64,000 bases of DNA from Mycobacteriales bacterium. Its GTDB lineage: Bacteria > Actinomycetota > Actinomycetes > JAFAQI01 > DASSKL01. Of the stretch, positions 33,641-45,145 are shown piece by piece. Position numbers and translations under genes: made by a program. The stretch's first letter is position 1; each line of letters begins with the position of its first letter. The notes beneath the pieces were generated by a model that ran no database searches, was not told where the DNA came from, and was given only the letters and a program-made list of their open reading frames with translations. Where the stretch lies: contig DASSKL010000043.1 of the NCBI GenBank assembly GCA_035690485.1, positions 1 to 64,000 of the forward strand, given 5' to 3'.

Positions 33641-34588
33641 ATGCCGCGCCACGTACCCGTGATGCTCGACCGGGTCGTCGCGTTGCTCGCCCCCGCACTC
33701 GAGGGCCGTCCGGCGGTGGTCGTCGACGCGACCCTCGGCCTCGGTGGCCACGCGGAGGCGCTGCTGTCCCGCCACCCCGCCCTGCGGCTGGTCGGTCTCG
33801 ACCGGGATCCGCAGGCCCTGCAGCTCAGCGGTGACCGGCTCTCGCCCTACGAGGAGCGCATCACCCTCGTGCACGCGGTCTACGACGAGCTGCCCGCGGT
33901 GCTGTCCCGCCTCGGCCTCGAGCGCGTCGACGGGGTGCTGTTCGACCTCGGCGTCTCCTCGCTGCAGCTCGACGAGGCGGAACGCGGTTTCGCCTATGCC
34001 GTCGAGGCTCCGCTCGACATGCGGATGGACCCGACTCGCGGGCGCACCGCCGCTGATGTCGTCAACGGCTACACCGTGGAGCGGTTGACCGCGGTGCTGC
34101 GCGACTACGGCGAGGAGCGGTTCGCCCGCCGCATCGCCGAGGCGATCGTCCGCGAGCGCGACCGGACGCCGCTGCACTCCTCGCAGCGCCTCGCCGAGCT
34201 CGTGCGCGAGGCCGTGCCCGCGGCCACCCGGCGCACCGGCGGCCATCCGGCCAAGCGGACGTTCCAGGCGCTGCGCGTCGAGGTCAACGACGAGCTGGGC
34301 GCGCTGGCCCGGGCGCTGCCCGCCGCCGTCGCCGCGCTGCGGGTCGGGGGCCGGATCGTGGTGCTGTCCTACCAGTCGCTGGAGGACCGGCTGGTCAAGC
34401 GGGTGCTCAGGGCGGGCTCGACGAGCACCGCCCCCGCGGACCTCCCGGTCGAGCCGGAGTGGGCCGCCCCGCAACTGCGGCTGCTCACCCGCGGGGCCGA
34501 GACGCCGTCCGACGCCGAGCTGGCCGATAACCCCCGTGCCGCCTCCGCCCGGTTGCGCGCCGCCGAGCGGATCCGGGAGGCGGCATGA
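33641..34588 (+). CDS. rsmH: 16S rRNA (cytosine(1402)-N4)-methyltransferase
   Basis: A 315-residue RsmH (MraW). [10 protein letters not shown] at the N-terminus, the SAM loop [32 protein letters not shown] and the C-terminal [14 protein letters not shown] are all family hallmarks. It methylates N4 of C1402 in the 16S rRNA decoding centre. It lies 155 bp after mraZ; the spacer holds short GCTTCGC/GCGAAGC inverted repeats but no obvious promoter. The stop overlaps the ftsL ATG. Confidence 0.95.
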   Translation: MPRHVPVMLDRVVALLAPALEGRPAVVVDATLGLGGHAEALLSRHPALRLVGLDRDPQALQLSGDRLSPYEERITLVHAVYDELPAVLSRLGLERVDGVLFDLGVSSLQLDEAERGFAYAVEAPLDMRMDPTRGRTAADVVNGYTVERLTAVLRDYGEERFARRIAEAIVRERDRTPLHSSQRLAELVREAVPAATRRTGGHPAKRTFQALRVEVNDELGALARALPAAVAALRVGGRIVVLSYQSLEDRLVKRVLRAGSTSTAPADLPVEPEWAAPQLRLLTRGAETPSDAELADNPRAASARLRAAERIREAA

Positions 34589-35160
34589 GTGCGCGTACGG
34601 CGACCGCCCGGGCCCCACGCGCCACCCCTGCGCCGCAGCGCCGCCCGCACCGGCCGGCGCTGCGCCTGGTCGCACCGATCCCGCGGAGCGCCCGGCGGCT
34701 GCCGTTCGTCGGCGTCGTCGTCGGGCTGCTCGTCACCGGCCTGCTCGGCCTGCTGCTGCTGAACACCCTGGCCGCGCAGGACGCGTTCCGGTTGCATCAC
34801 CTGCAGGTGCAGTCCGCACACCTGTCCGACGAGCAGCAGGCGCTGGAGGTGGCGGTCGCCCACGAGCAGTCGCCCACGACGCTGGCCGCCCGTGCTCGCG
34901 CGCTCGGCATGCTGCCCGGCTCGGTCCCGGCTTTCCTGCGGTTGCCCGACGGTCGGCTGATCGGCGCCGTCAACGCCGTACCGCCGCCGCCGGCACCGAA
35001 GCCCGCGGCCGTCGGCAAGCCGGCGGTCACCAAACCGGCGGTCACCAAGCCGGCCGCCGCGGCCAAGCCGGGGACGGCCGCCGCCACGACCGCGAGCAAG
35101 CCTGCGACCCACCCGGCGCCCGCGCCGGTGGTACTGCACGCCGCCCCGACCCATCCGTAG
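34585..35160 (+). CDS. ftsL: FtsL-like cell division protein
   Basis: A 191-residue bitopic protein: basic cytoplasmic N-terminus (about 38 residues), one transmembrane helix ([20 protein letters not shown]) and a coiled-coil-like segment with [17 protein letters not shown]. The C-terminal third is Pro/Ala/Lys-rich ([17 protein letters not shown]). Position between rsmH and ftsI identifies it as FtsL, which with FtsQ/DivIC-like partners activates FtsW-FtsI. The ATG overlaps the rsmH stop. The last codons belong to a 35-bp tandem repeat that runs past the stop. Confidence 0.85.
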   Translation: MSARTATARAPRATPAPQRRPHRPALRLVAPIPRSARRLPFVGVVVGLLVTGLLGLLLLNTLAAQDAFRLHHLQVQSAHLSDEQQALEVAVAHEQSPTTLAARARALGMLPGSVPAFLRLPDGRLIGAVNAVPPPPAPKPAAVGKPAVTKPAVTKPAAAAKPGTAAATTASKPATHPAPAPVVLHAAPTHP

Positions 35161-35240
35161 CCGCGCGGCGCTGGGCCGCTCCGACGCATCCGTAGCCGCG
35201 CGGCGTTGAGCCGCTCCGACGCATCCGTAGCCGCGCGGCC
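35146..35240 (+). repeat. 35-bp tandem repeat across the ftsL stop codon
   Basis: Two full copies (35146-35180, 35181-35215) and a partial third (from 35216) of a GC-rich 35-bp unit containing GCCGCGCGGC. The ftsL TAG at 35158-35160 is inside the first copy. Differences are a few bases per copy, so duplication is recent. Confidence 0.8.
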
Positions 35241-35270
35241 GTTCCCGCAGCTCTCACCCGCCGGCACTAC

Positions 35271-35320
35271 TGCCGCGGTGTGGGGGTGATTGGAGATCGT
35301 TTGACCCCCACACGGCGGCA
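35271..35320 (+). promoter_or_regulatory. 17-bp stem-loop upstream of ftsI
   Basis: Arms 35271-35287 and 35304-35320 pair over 17 bp with one mismatch around a 16-nt loop. The 3-prime arm ends just before GAAGAGG, the ftsI ribosome binding region. There is no T-tract, so it is not a classical terminator; it may be an mRNA processing or attenuation structure. Confidence 0.7.
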
Positions 35321-35332
35321 GAAGAGGCACCG

Positions 35333-37321
35333 GTGAGCCGACGGGCGCGGGAGACCTGGCGAGTGACGGCGCGGCACCCGGACATCGGGGCGCCGCGACG
35401 GCACCCTGGACCGGTGCCCCGTACGTCGCCTCCCGGCACCGGTTCCCGCGTGCCCGGCCCGCACGGTGCCGGGCCTCGAGCCGGCACTCACCGGCCGGCC
35501 TACCGTGCCCGGCCCGCGGGCGCCCCGCCGCGCCAGGCGGCGGGTGGCGGCCGGCGTACCCCGCCGCCCCGCCGCCCCGCGCCGCCGCGACCTGCGCCAC
35601 GCCGCCGGCTGAGGCTCGGGTCCTCCCAGCGCCGGCTCCGGCTGGCGATGGCGGCGGTCGCCGTGGGGCTGCTGGTGATCGCCGGCCGGCTGATCCAGCT
35701 GCAGGGGCTCGACGGCGGCACCTACGCGAAGATGGCCGAGAAGCAGCGGATGCGCACGGTCACCCTCACCGCGCCCCGGGGCACGATCACCGACCGCGAC
35801 GGCTACCCGCTCGCGATCACCGTCGACGCGCGCGACATTTACGCCGACCCGCGCGAGGTCGTCGACCCGGAGGCGGCGGCGGCCAAGCTCGCACCGATCC
35901 TCGGCATGAGCCAGGACGACCTGGTCCGCAAGCTCAGCACCAAGAACACTCCGTTCGTCTACCTGCAGCGCGGCGCCAGCCCGCGGGTCGGCACGAAGGT
36001 GATGGACCTCGGCCTGGCGGGTCTCGGCACGTTGCCGACCACGAAGCGGTCCTACCCCGACGGGGCGCTGGCCGCCAACGTGCTCGGGTTCGTTGGCACC
36101 GACGGCACCGGCCTCGGTGGGCTCGAGTACACCTTCGACAAGTCGCTGTCGGGCACCAACGGCAAGCGGACGTTCGAGACCGGCCGCGACGGGGAGCCGA
36201 TCCCCGACGGCCAGCACGTCGACCAGCCGCCGGTGCCGGGGGAGTCGCTGCGGCTGACCCTCGACCGCGACATCCAGTGGCAGGCGCAGCAGGCCATCGC
36301 CGCGCAGGTGCAGAAGACCGGCGCGATGTCCGGCACGGTCATCGTGATGCAGCCCAAGACCGGCCGGGTCCTCGCCCTCGCCACCGCGCCGACATTCGAC
36401 CCCAACCATCCGGGTGACTCGCCCCCGGAGGCGCTCGGCAACCCGGCGGTCAGCGACCCCTACGAGCCCGGCAGCGTCAACAAGGTCATCACGATGGCCG
36501 CGGCCATCGAGCGCGGCCTGGTCACCCCGACCACGCCGTTCGTCGTGCCCAACACCTACACGGTCGCCAACCACGTCTTCCACGACGCGGAGAACCACGG
36601 CACCGAGCACCTCACGACCGCCGGCATCCTCGCCCAGTCCAGCAACATCGGCACGATCCAGGTCGCCCAGCGGCTCGGTGAGACGGGCCTGTACGACGCC
36701 CTGCGCAACTTCGGCTTCGGTGCCAGGACCGGCATCGGGCTGCCCGGCGAGAGCGCGGGCATCCTGCCGCCGGTCAACAAGTGGTGGTCGACCACGCTGC
36801 CGACCGTGGCGTTCGGCCAGGGCATCTCCGTGACCGCTCTGCAGGTGGCCAGCGTCTACTCGACGATCGCCGACGGCGGCATCCGCATGGAGCCCACGAT
36901 CATCGACGGCACCACCGACCCCTCCGGCCACTTCACCGCCCGCCCACTGCCCAAACCGGTGCGGGTGGTCAGCCCGCAGACGGCGCAGGAGATCCGCGAC
37001 ATGCTCGAGGCGGTCACCTCCGACCAGGGCACCGCGCCGGCCGCGCGGATCGCCGGCTACCGCGTCGCGGGCAAGACCGGCACCGCCAACCGCGCCGACG
37101 GGCACGGCGGCTACTCCGGCTACACCGCCACATTCGTCGGCTTCGCGCCCGCCGACGATCCCCAGCTGGTCGTCGAGGTGGTGCTGCAGAAGCCGGTCAA
37201 AGGCCACTTCGGCGGCGAGGTCGCCGCGCCGGTTTTCCACGACGTCATGGCCTTCGCGCTGCAATCGCTGCGCATCCCGCCGACCGGCACCACGCCTCCC
37301 ACGGCCAAGTTGACGTGGTAG
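35333..37321 (+). CDS. ftsI: Peptidoglycan D,D-transpeptidase FtsI (PBP3)
   Basis: A 662-residue class B penicillin-binding protein for septal cross-linking. A long Pro/Arg-rich cytoplasmic tail (about 100 residues) precedes the transmembrane helix (LAMAAVAVGLLVIAGRLIQL). The dimerisation domain includes RGTITDRDGYPLA. The transpeptidase has the active-site SVNK (EPGSVNKVI), SSN (QSSNIGT) and KTGT (AGKTGTANR). GTG at 35333 has GAGG a few bases upstream and follows the stem-loop 35271-35320. The gene is separated from ftsL by 172 bp, the longest gap within the first half of the cluster. Confidence 0.95.
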   Translation: MSRRARETWRVTARHPDIGAPRRHPGPVPRTSPPGTGSRVPGPHGAGPRAGTHRPAYRARPAGAPPRQAAGGGRRTPPPRRPAPPRPAPRRRLRLGSSQRRLRLAMAAVAVGLLVIAGRLIQLQGLDGGTYAKMAEKQRMRTVTLTAPRGTITDRDGYPLAITVDARDIYADPREVVDPEAAAAKLAPILGMSQDDLVRKLSTKNTPFVYLQRGASPRVGTKVMDLGLAGLGTLPTTKRSYPDGALAANVLGFVGTDGTGLGGLEYTFDKSLSGTNGKRTFETGRDGEPIPDGQHVDQPPVPGESLRLTLDRDIQWQAQQAIAAQVQKTGAMSGTVIVMQPKTGRVLALATAPTFDPNHPGDSPPEALGNPAVSDPYEPGSVNKVITMAAAIERGLVTPTTPFVVPNTYTVANHVFHDAENHGTEHLTTAGILAQSSNIGTIQVAQRLGETGLYDALRNFGFGARTGIGLPGESAGILPPVNKWWSTTLPTVAFGQGISVTALQVASVYSTIADGGIRMEPTIIDGTTDPSGHFTARPLPKPVRVVSPQTAQEIRDMLEAVTSDQGTAPAARIAGYRVAGKTGTANRADGHGGYSGYTATFVGFAPADDPQLVVEVVLQKPVKGHFGGEVAAPVFHDVMAFALQSLRIPPTGTTPPTAKLTW

Positions 37322-37330
37322 CGAGAGCGC

Positions 37331-37336
37331 TAGCCT
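37331..37336 (+). promoter_or_regulatory. Leaderless-type -10 element before murE
   Basis: TAGCCT lies 8 nt before the murE GTG with no ribosome binding site between ftsI and murE. It suggests an internal promoter, so mur genes can be transcribed separately from ftsI. Confidence 0.45.
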
Positions 37337-37344
37337 GAGCCACC

Positions 37345-38897
37345 GTGCCAGCGCCCCCTCCGCCGTCGCCGCCGCGCCCGCAGCGGGTGCTCCGGCGGCC
37401 CCTCGCGCAGCTCGTCGGGCTGCTCGGCGAGCGGGTCGTCGCGGTTGATGACGGGCTCGACGACGTCGAGGTCACCGGCATCACGCACGACTCCCGCGCG
37501 GTCCGTCCCGGCGACCTCTACGCCGCGCTGCCGGGGTCGCACGCCCACGGCGCGCAGTTCGCGCCGGCGGCCGCCTCGGCCGGTGCCGTCGCCGCGCTGA
37601 CCGACCCCGCCGGCGCCGAGGATTGCCGGGCCGCGGGGCTCGCGGTGCTGGCGGTCGACCTGCCGCGCGCGGTGCTCGGGACTGCGGCCGCCTGGGTCTA
37701 CGGGGAGCCCGCGCGTGACCTGCTGCTCGTCGGCGTCACCGGCACCAACGGCAAGACGACCACTGCCTACCTGCTGGAGGCCGGGCTGCGCGCGGCCGGC
37801 CGGCGCACGGGTCTCATCGGCACGATCGAGACCCGCATCGGCGACGAGGTGCTGCCGAGCGCGCACACCACGCCCGAGGCCACGGACCTGCAGTCGCTGT
37901 TCGCGGTGATGCGTGAGCGCGGCGTCGACGCGGTCGCGATGGAGGTGTCGAGCATCGCCCTGGCGATGGGCCGCGTCGACGGGACGGTCTTCGACGTCGC
38001 CGGCTTCACGAACTTCTCCCAGGACCACCTCGACTTCCACGCCGACATGGCCGACTACTTCGCCGCGAAGGCGTCGCTGTTCACCAGCCACCGGGCGCGG
38101 CGAGGAGTGGTCAACGTCGACGACGCCCACGGCGCGCGGCTGGTCCGGGAGGCCGGCGTCCCGATCGTCACCGTCTCGCCCTCGGGCGACCCCGCCGCCG
38201 ACTGGCGGGCGAGCGCGGTCGAGCCGAGACCGACCGGGGCGACGGGCTTCCACCTGAGTGGCCCCGACGGAGTCGAGATCGAGGCGCTGGTGCGGCTGCC
38301 CGGGCGGTTCAACGTCGACAACGCGCTGCTCGCGATCGCCGCGCTGGCCACCGCCGGGCTCGACCCGGCCGCCGCGGCACGCGGCGTGGCGGAGTGCACG
38401 ACGGTGCCGGGCCGGATGGAACGCGTGCGCTCCGGTCAGGACTTCCTCGCCGTCGTCGACTACGCGCACACCCCCGACGCCGTCGCGAGCCTGCTCGCGG
38501 CTCTTCGCCCGGCGCCGCCGGCCCGGCTGATCGCGGTGCTCGGGTGCGGCGGGGACCGCGACCGGTCCAAGCGCTCGCTCATGGGCGAGGTCGCCGCCCG
38601 GGCCGCGGACCTGCTCGTCGTCACCGACGACAACCCGCGCTCCGAGGACCCCGCCGCGGTCCGCGCCGCCGTGCTCGCCGGGGCCCGTGGCGTGCCGCCG
38701 GACGTGCGCGGCGAGGTCGTGGAGGTCGCCGACCGGCGCGAGGCCATCGCCGTCGCGGTGCGAGCCGCGCGGGCCGGCGACACGGTCGTCGTGGCGGGCA
38801 AGGGACACGAGCAGGGCCAGGAGTACGCCGACCGCACGCTTCCCTTCGACGACCGCGCGGTGCTGCGTGACCTGCTCACGGGGGCGGGAGCCCCTTC

Positions 38898-38901
<4 letters not shown>
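37345..38901 (+). CDS. murE: UDP-MurNAc-tripeptide synthetase MurE (meso-DAP adding)
   Basis: A 518-residue Mur ligase. The ATP loop is [15 protein letters not shown]; the lysine to be carbamylated lies in ADYFAAKASLF; and DDNPRSEDP is the specificity signature for meso-diaminopimelate, as expected for DAP-type peptidoglycan. The usual EVSSHAL motif reads EVSSIAL here, so a conserved His is Ile. The N-terminal dozen residues are Pro-rich. The GTG start follows TAGCCT by 8 nt. The stop overlaps murF as GTGA. Confidence 0.95.
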
Positions 38902-40288
<1,387 letters not shown>

Positions 40289-40292
<4 letters not shown>

Positions 40293-41365
40293 GGAACGTC
40301 CTGCTGGCCAGCCTGACGTCGCTGGTCGTGTCGCTGCTGTTCACCCCGGTCGCCATCCGGATCTTCCGGGCCCGCGGCTACGGGCAGCTGATCCGCGACG
40401 ACGGGCCGACGAGCCACCACACCAAGCGGGGCACCCCGACCATGGGTGGCACGGTCATCATCCTGGCGACGCTGACCGGCTACTTCGTCGCGCACGCGGC
40501 GTTCTGGCGCGGCCCGACCGCCTCCGGGCTGCTCGTGCTGTTCCTCATGACCGGCCTCGGCATCGTCGGATTCGTCGACGACTTCATCAAGATCAGCAAG
40601 CAGCGCAGCCTCGGCCTCAACAGCAAGGCCAAGTTCCTCGGCCAGGCGATCGTCGCGGTGACCTTCGGCGTGCTCGCCCTGCAGTTCGCCGACCCGGAGG
40701 GGCTCGCGCCGGCCTCGGAACACCTGTCGTTCGTCCGCGACTACCACGCCATCACGTTCGGCGCGGCCGGGTTCGTCGTGTGGTCGTTCTTCATGGTCGC
40801 GGCAGCCTCCAACGGCGTGAACCTCACCGACGGCCTCGACGGCCTGGCCAGCGGAGCCGCGGTGATGGTCTTCGGCGCCTACGTGATCATCGCCTTCTGG
40901 CAGTTCGGCAACGAGTGCGCCCGGGTGGGCCAGCACGCCGGCAACTGCTACCTCGTGCGCGATCCACTCGACCTCGCGCTGGTTGCCGCGGCGGCCATGG
41001 GCGCCTGCTTCGGGTTCCTGTGGTGGAACGCCTCGCCGGCGCGCATCTTCATGGGCGACACCGGGTCGCTGGCCCTGGGCGGCACGCTCGCCGGGCTGGC
41101 CATGACCACCCGCACCGAGCTGCTGCTGGTCATCCTCGGCGGGCTGTTCGTCATCGAGACGCTGTCGGTGATGATCCAGGTCGCGGCGTTCAAGGGCGTG
41201 AAGCGTCGGGTGTTCAACATGGCCCCGATCCACCACCACTTCGAGCTCGCCGGGTGGAACGAGAACACCGTCATCGTGCGGTTCTGGATCATCGCCGGGT
41301 TGGCGGTGGCGTTCGGCCTGGGCGTCTTCTACGCGGAGTTCCTGTCGGCCGGCCCGCTGCGATGA
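40289..41365 (+). CDS. mraY: Phospho-N-acetylmuramoyl-pentapeptide transferase MraY
   Basis: A 358-residue polytopic membrane enzyme making lipid I from UDP-MurNAc-pentapeptide and undecaprenyl phosphate. Conserved sites: [20 protein letters not shown] (Asp pair), [24 protein letters not shown] and the HHHFE motif ([12 protein letters not shown]). About ten hydrophobic segments are visible. The GTG start overlaps murF and the stop overlaps the murD ATG. Confidence 0.96.
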
Positions 41366-42792
41366 CCGAGTCCTACGCCGGCCGCGCGATCTGCGTCGCC
41401 GGGATCGCCGTCTCCGGCGCGGCCGCGGCGCGGGCCCTGGCCGAGGGCAGCGCGCGGGTGACCGTCGTCGACGAGCGCGACGGCCCCCGCGAGCAGGAGG
41501 CGGCCGCGGCGCTCGAACGTCTCGGTGCGAGCGTGCGACTGGGCAAGGGGGCGACCGCTGACCTGCCCGACGGGGTCGAGCTCGTCGTTACCTCGCCCGG
41601 CTGGCGGCCGGACGCCCCGCTGCTGCGCGCCGCGCTCGACCGCGGGATCGAGGTCGTCGGCGAGCCGGAGCTGGCCTGGCGGCTGCGGCCGGAACCTCCG
41701 CGGACGCCCGACGCGCGCAGGACCGAGTGGCTGGGCGTCACCGGCACCAACGGCAAGACGACGACCGTCGGCATGCTCGCCTCGATCCTGCAGGCGGCGG
41801 GTTACCGGACCACCGCGGCCGGCAACGTGGGGGCGCCGCTCGTCGACGCGGTGCTCGCGGATCCGGCCTACGACGTCATCGCCGTCGAGATGTCGAGCTT
41901 CCAGCTGCACTGGTCGTCGCAGCTGTCGTTCGACTCCGCGGTCGTGCTCAACCTGGCACCCGACCACCTCGACTGGCACGGGTCGCTCGACGCCTACGCC
42001 GCGGCCAAGTCGCGGATCTACCGCGGCAGCCGCGAGCAGCTGTTCAACGCCGACGACCCGGCCACCGAGGCGCTGCTGCCGCCTCGCGGTGACGACCGCT
42101 GCGCGCACGGCTTCTCGATCACCAGGCGGGCCGACTTCTGCATCGAGGACGGCGTCCTCGTCGACCGCACGACCAGCGGCCATCAGCTCGCCGCCGTCGA
42201 CGACATCGCGCTGCCGGGGCCGCACAACCTCGCCAACGCACTCGCGGCCGCGGGGCTGGCCCGGCTGCTGTCGCTGCGGTCCGACTTCGAGGTGCCGCCG
42301 GCCGCGGTCCGCGAGGGGCTGCGGGTGTTCCGCCCCGGGGAGCACCGCAACCAGCTCGTCGCGACGGCCGGCGGGGTGGCGTACGTCGACGACTCGAAGG
42401 CGACCAACCCGCACGCAGCGGCCGCCAGCCTGTCGGCCTACGACCGCGTCGTCTGGATCGCCGGCGGCCTGCTCAAGGGCGCGGCGGTCGACGAGCTCGT
42501 CGCCGCCCACGCGCGCCGGCTGCGCGCCGTGGTGCTGATCGGCCGGGACAGGCCGCAGCTCGCCTCGGCACTGGCGCGACACGCGCCCGATGTGCCGGTC
42601 GTCGAGGTCGCCGCGACGGAGACTGGGGCCATGCGGACGGCGGTGCGGACGGCGGCGGGCCTGGCCACGCCGGGCGACACCGTGCTGATGGCGCCGGCCG
42701 CGGCGAGCATGGACATGTTCGTCGACTACGCCGACCGCGGCGCGCAGTTCGCGGCAGCCGCCCGTGAGGTTGCCGAGGACCGGGTGCCGTGA
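41362..42792 (+). CDS. murD: UDP-MurNAc-L-Ala-D-Glu ligase MurD
   Basis: A 476-residue Mur ligase adding D-Glu to UDP-MurNAc-L-Ala. The N-domain Rossmann segment ([17 protein letters not shown]) lacks the most common GxGxSG form but aligns; the ATP loop is [32 protein letters not shown] and [11 protein letters not shown] are MurD hallmarks. The ATG at 41362 overlaps the mraY stop; the GTGA overlap with ftsW couples it to the septal flippase-polymerase gene. Confidence 0.95.
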   Translation: MTESYAGRAICVAGIAVSGAAAARALAEGSARVTVVDERDGPREQEAAAALERLGASVRLGKGATADLPDGVELVVTSPGWRPDAPLLRAALDRGIEVVGEPELAWRLRPEPPRTPDARRTEWLGVTGTNGKTTTVGMLASILQAAGYRTTAAGNVGAPLVDAVLADPAYDVIAVEMSSFQLHWSSQLSFDSAVVLNLAPDHLDWHGSLDAYAAAKSRIYRGSREQLFNADDPATEALLPPRGDDRCAHGFSITRRADFCIEDGVLVDRTTSGHQLAAVDDIALPGPHNLANALAAAGLARLLSLRSDFEVPPAAVREGLRVFRPGEHRNQLVATAGGVAYVDDSKATNPHAAAASLSAYDRVVWIAGGLLKGAAVDELVAAHARRLRAVVLIGRDRPQLASALARHAPDVPVVEVAATETGAMRTAVRTAAGLATPGDTVLMAPAAASMDMFVDYADRGAQFAAAAREVAEDRVP

Positions 42793-44024
42793 CGGCGGTC
42801 GCAGACACCCCCGCCGCCGCACGGCGGGCCCGCGCCCGGGAGGCCGGTGCGCGGGCGCAGGGCGGCTGGCTCGACCGGCCGCTGACCTCCTACTACCTCG
42901 TCGTCGGCAGCGCCTCGCTGCTCGTGGCGCTCGGCCTGATCATGGTCCTGTCGGCGTCGAGCGTGCAGTCCTACGCGTCGAGCGGCTCGTCGTTCTCGAT
43001 CGTCGCCAAGCAGGCGATGTGGGTCGCGATCGGGCTGCCGATCATGGTGTTCGCGGCGCGGATGCCGGTGCGCTTCTACCGCGCCCTCGGCTACCCCCTC
43101 ATGATCATCAGCATCGTCGGGCTGATGGCCGTGCTGGTGCCGCACATCGGGGTGACCGTCAACGGCGCGCGACGCTGGATCGACCTGCCGGCCGGCATCC
43201 AGATCCAGCCCAGCGAGCCGGCCAAGCTGGCGCTCGTCCTGTGGGGCGCGGACCTGCTGGCGCGCAAGGAGAAGCTGCTCGACGACTGGCGCCACCTGGT
43301 GATGCCCCTGGTGCCCGTCAGCCTGCTCCTCGGCGGGCTGCTCATGCTCGAGCCCGACATGGGCACGACGATCGTGCTGATGACCGTGATGCTCGCGCTG
43401 CTCTGGGTCGTCGGCGCCCCGGCGCGCATCTTCGGCTTCACGTTCGGCGGGCTGGGCGGCGCGCTCGGCGTGCTCGCGGTCGCCGAGCCCTACCGGCTGG
43501 CCCGTCTCACGTCGTTCACCAACCCGTTCGCCGACCCACTCGGCGCCGGCTACCAAGCGGTGCAGGGCATCTACGCCCTCGCCTCCGGCGGCTGGTGGGG
43601 GCTCGGCCTGGGCGCCAGCCGGGAGAAGTGGGCCTACCTGCCCAACCAGTACACCGACTACATCTTCGCGATCATCGGCGAGGAGCTAGGGCTCATCGGC
43701 GCGTTCGTCGTCCTCCTCCTGTTCGGCCTGCTCGGCTACGGCGGCCTGCGGATCGCCCGGCGGGCCACCGACCGGTTCAGCCAGCTCGCGGCGGCGGCCG
43801 TCACCGCGTGGCTGCTCAGCCAGGCGATCGTCAACATCGGCTACGTCGTGGGCGTGCTGCCCGTCACCGGCATCCCGCTGCCGATGGTGTCGTTCGGCGG
43901 CTCGGCGATGGTGCCCACGCTGTTCGCGATCGGCATGCTGGCGTCGTTCGCCCGCGCCGAGCCCGGTGCGGCCGAGGCGCTGGCCGCGCGGCCCGGGCTG
44001 CTGCGGCGCCGGTCTCGGCGGTAG
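42789..44024 (+). CDS. ftsW: Septal peptidoglycan glycosyltransferase FtsW
   Basis: A 411-residue SEDS protein with about ten transmembrane helices that polymerises lipid II at the septum together with FtsI. Hallmarks: NGARRWIDLPAGIQIQPSEP, LLMLEPDMGTTIVL with the catalytic Asp region, GGWWGLGLGASREKWAYLP and PVTGIPLPMVSFGGSAM. The GTG overlaps the murD stop. An Arg/Ala-rich cytoplasmic N-terminus of about 35 residues precedes the first helix. Confidence 0.95.
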   Translation: MTAVADTPAAARRARAREAGARAQGGWLDRPLTSYYLVVGSASLLVALGLIMVLSASSVQSYASSGSSFSIVAKQAMWVAIGLPIMVFAARMPVRFYRALGYPLMIISIVGLMAVLVPHIGVTVNGARRWIDLPAGIQIQPSEPAKLALVLWGADLLARKEKLLDDWRHLVMPLVPVSLLLGGLLMLEPDMGTTIVLMTVMLALLWVVGAPARIFGFTFGGLGGALGVLAVAEPYRLARLTSFTNPFADPLGAGYQAVQGIYALASGGWWGLGLGASREKWAYLPNQYTDYIFAIIGEELGLIGAFVVLLLFGLLGYGGLRIARRATDRFSQLAAAAVTAWLLSQAIVNIGYVVGVLPVTGIPLPMVSFGGSAMVPTLFAIGMLASFARAEPGAAEALAARPGLLRRRSRR

Positions 44025-44029
44025 CCGGC

Positions 44030-45145
44030 GTGCGCGTCCTGCTGGCCGGCGGTGGTAGCGCCGGGCACGTGTCGCCGTTGCTGGCGCTGGCCGACCGGCT
44101 GACCGCTGACGACCCGGCGACCCGGGTGCTGGCCCTGGGCACCGCCAGCGGACTCGAGGCCCGGCTGGTGCCGGGCCGGGGCTACGAGCTGCACGAGATC
44201 CCGCGGGTGCCGCTGCCGCGCCGGCCGTCGGTCGATGTGCTGCGGCTGCCCGGCCGGCTGCGCGCCGCCGTGCGCGCCGCTCGCGCCGCGATCGACCGCG
44301 TCGATGCCGACGTCGTCGTGGGGTTCGGCGGCTACGTCGCCGCTCCGGCCTACCTCGCCGCCCGGCGCGCCCGGGTCCCCATCGTCGTGCACGAGCAGAA
44401 CAGCCGCCCCGGCTTCGCCAACCGGCTCGGTGCGCGCCTCACCCGGTGGGTCGCGGTGACGTTCCCCGACACCCCGTTGCCGCACGCCGTGCGCACCGGG
44501 CTTCCGCTGCGCCCGGAGATCCTCGCCCTCGACCGGCAGGCCCTGCGCCCCAGCGCCGGCGCCTCGCTCGGACTCGACCCCGCTCGCCGGACTCTGGTCG
44601 TCATGGGTGGCTCCCTCGGGGCGCAGCACCTCAACGAGGTGCTGCCCGCCCTGGCGCCGTCCCTCGCGAGCCGCGGCGTCCAGGTGCTACACCTGTGCGG
44701 CACCGGCAAGACCGTGGCCGCCCCGCCCCCGGAGTCCGTGGCCACGCCCTACGTCGTACGGGAGTACCTCGACCGGATGGAGCTCGCCTACGCCGTGGCC
44801 GACGTCGTGGTCTGCCGCGCCGGCGCCAACACGGTGAGCGAGGTGACCGCGCTCGGCCTCCCAGCGATCTTCGTCCCGCTGCCGGTCGGCAACGGCGAGC
44901 AGCGGCTCAACGCCGAACCCGTCGTGCGCGGCGGCGGGGGGCTGCTCGTCGACGACGCGGCGCTCACCCCCGCGTCGCTCGAGGCGCAGCTGCTGCCGCT
45001 GCTGGACGACCCCGATCGGCTCGCGGCAATGGGGCGAGCCGCCGCCGGCTTCGGCCGGCGCGACGCCGACCGGCTGCTCGCCGACCTCGTTCGTCGCGCA
45101 GCGGCAACGGCCGCGCGCCGTGCCGAGGGGACGGCGACCCCGTGA
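44030..45145 (+). CDS. murG: UDP-GlcNAc:lipid I GlcNAc transferase MurG
   Basis: A 371-residue GT28 glycosyltransferase on the inner membrane face that converts lipid I to lipid II. N-terminal G-loop LLAGGGSAGHVSPLLALA, VVGFGGYVAAPAYLAA, VHEQNSRPGFAN, the second G-loop VMGGSLGAQHLNE and CRAGANTVSEVTALGLPAIFVPLP are complete. The GTG at 44030 lies 5 bp after the ftsW stop; the codon directly precedes the conserved RVLLAGGG. The stop overlaps murC (GTGA). Confidence 0.95.
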   Translation: MRVLLAGGGSAGHVSPLLALADRLTADDPATRVLALGTASGLEARLVPGRGYELHEIPRVPLPRRPSVDVLRLPGRLRAAVRAARAAIDRVDADVVVGFGGYVAAPAYLAARRARVPIVVHEQNSRPGFANRLGARLTRWVAVTFPDTPLPHAVRTGLPLRPEILALDRQALRPSAGASLGLDPARRTLVVMGGSLGAQHLNEVLPALAPSLASRGVQVLHLCGTGKTVAAPPPESVATPYVVREYLDRMELAYAVADVVVCRAGANTVSEVTALGLPAIFVPLPVGNGEQRLNAEPVVRGGGGLLVDDAALTPASLEAQLLPLLDDPDRLAAMGRAAAGFGRRDADRLLADLVRRAAATAARRAEGTATP

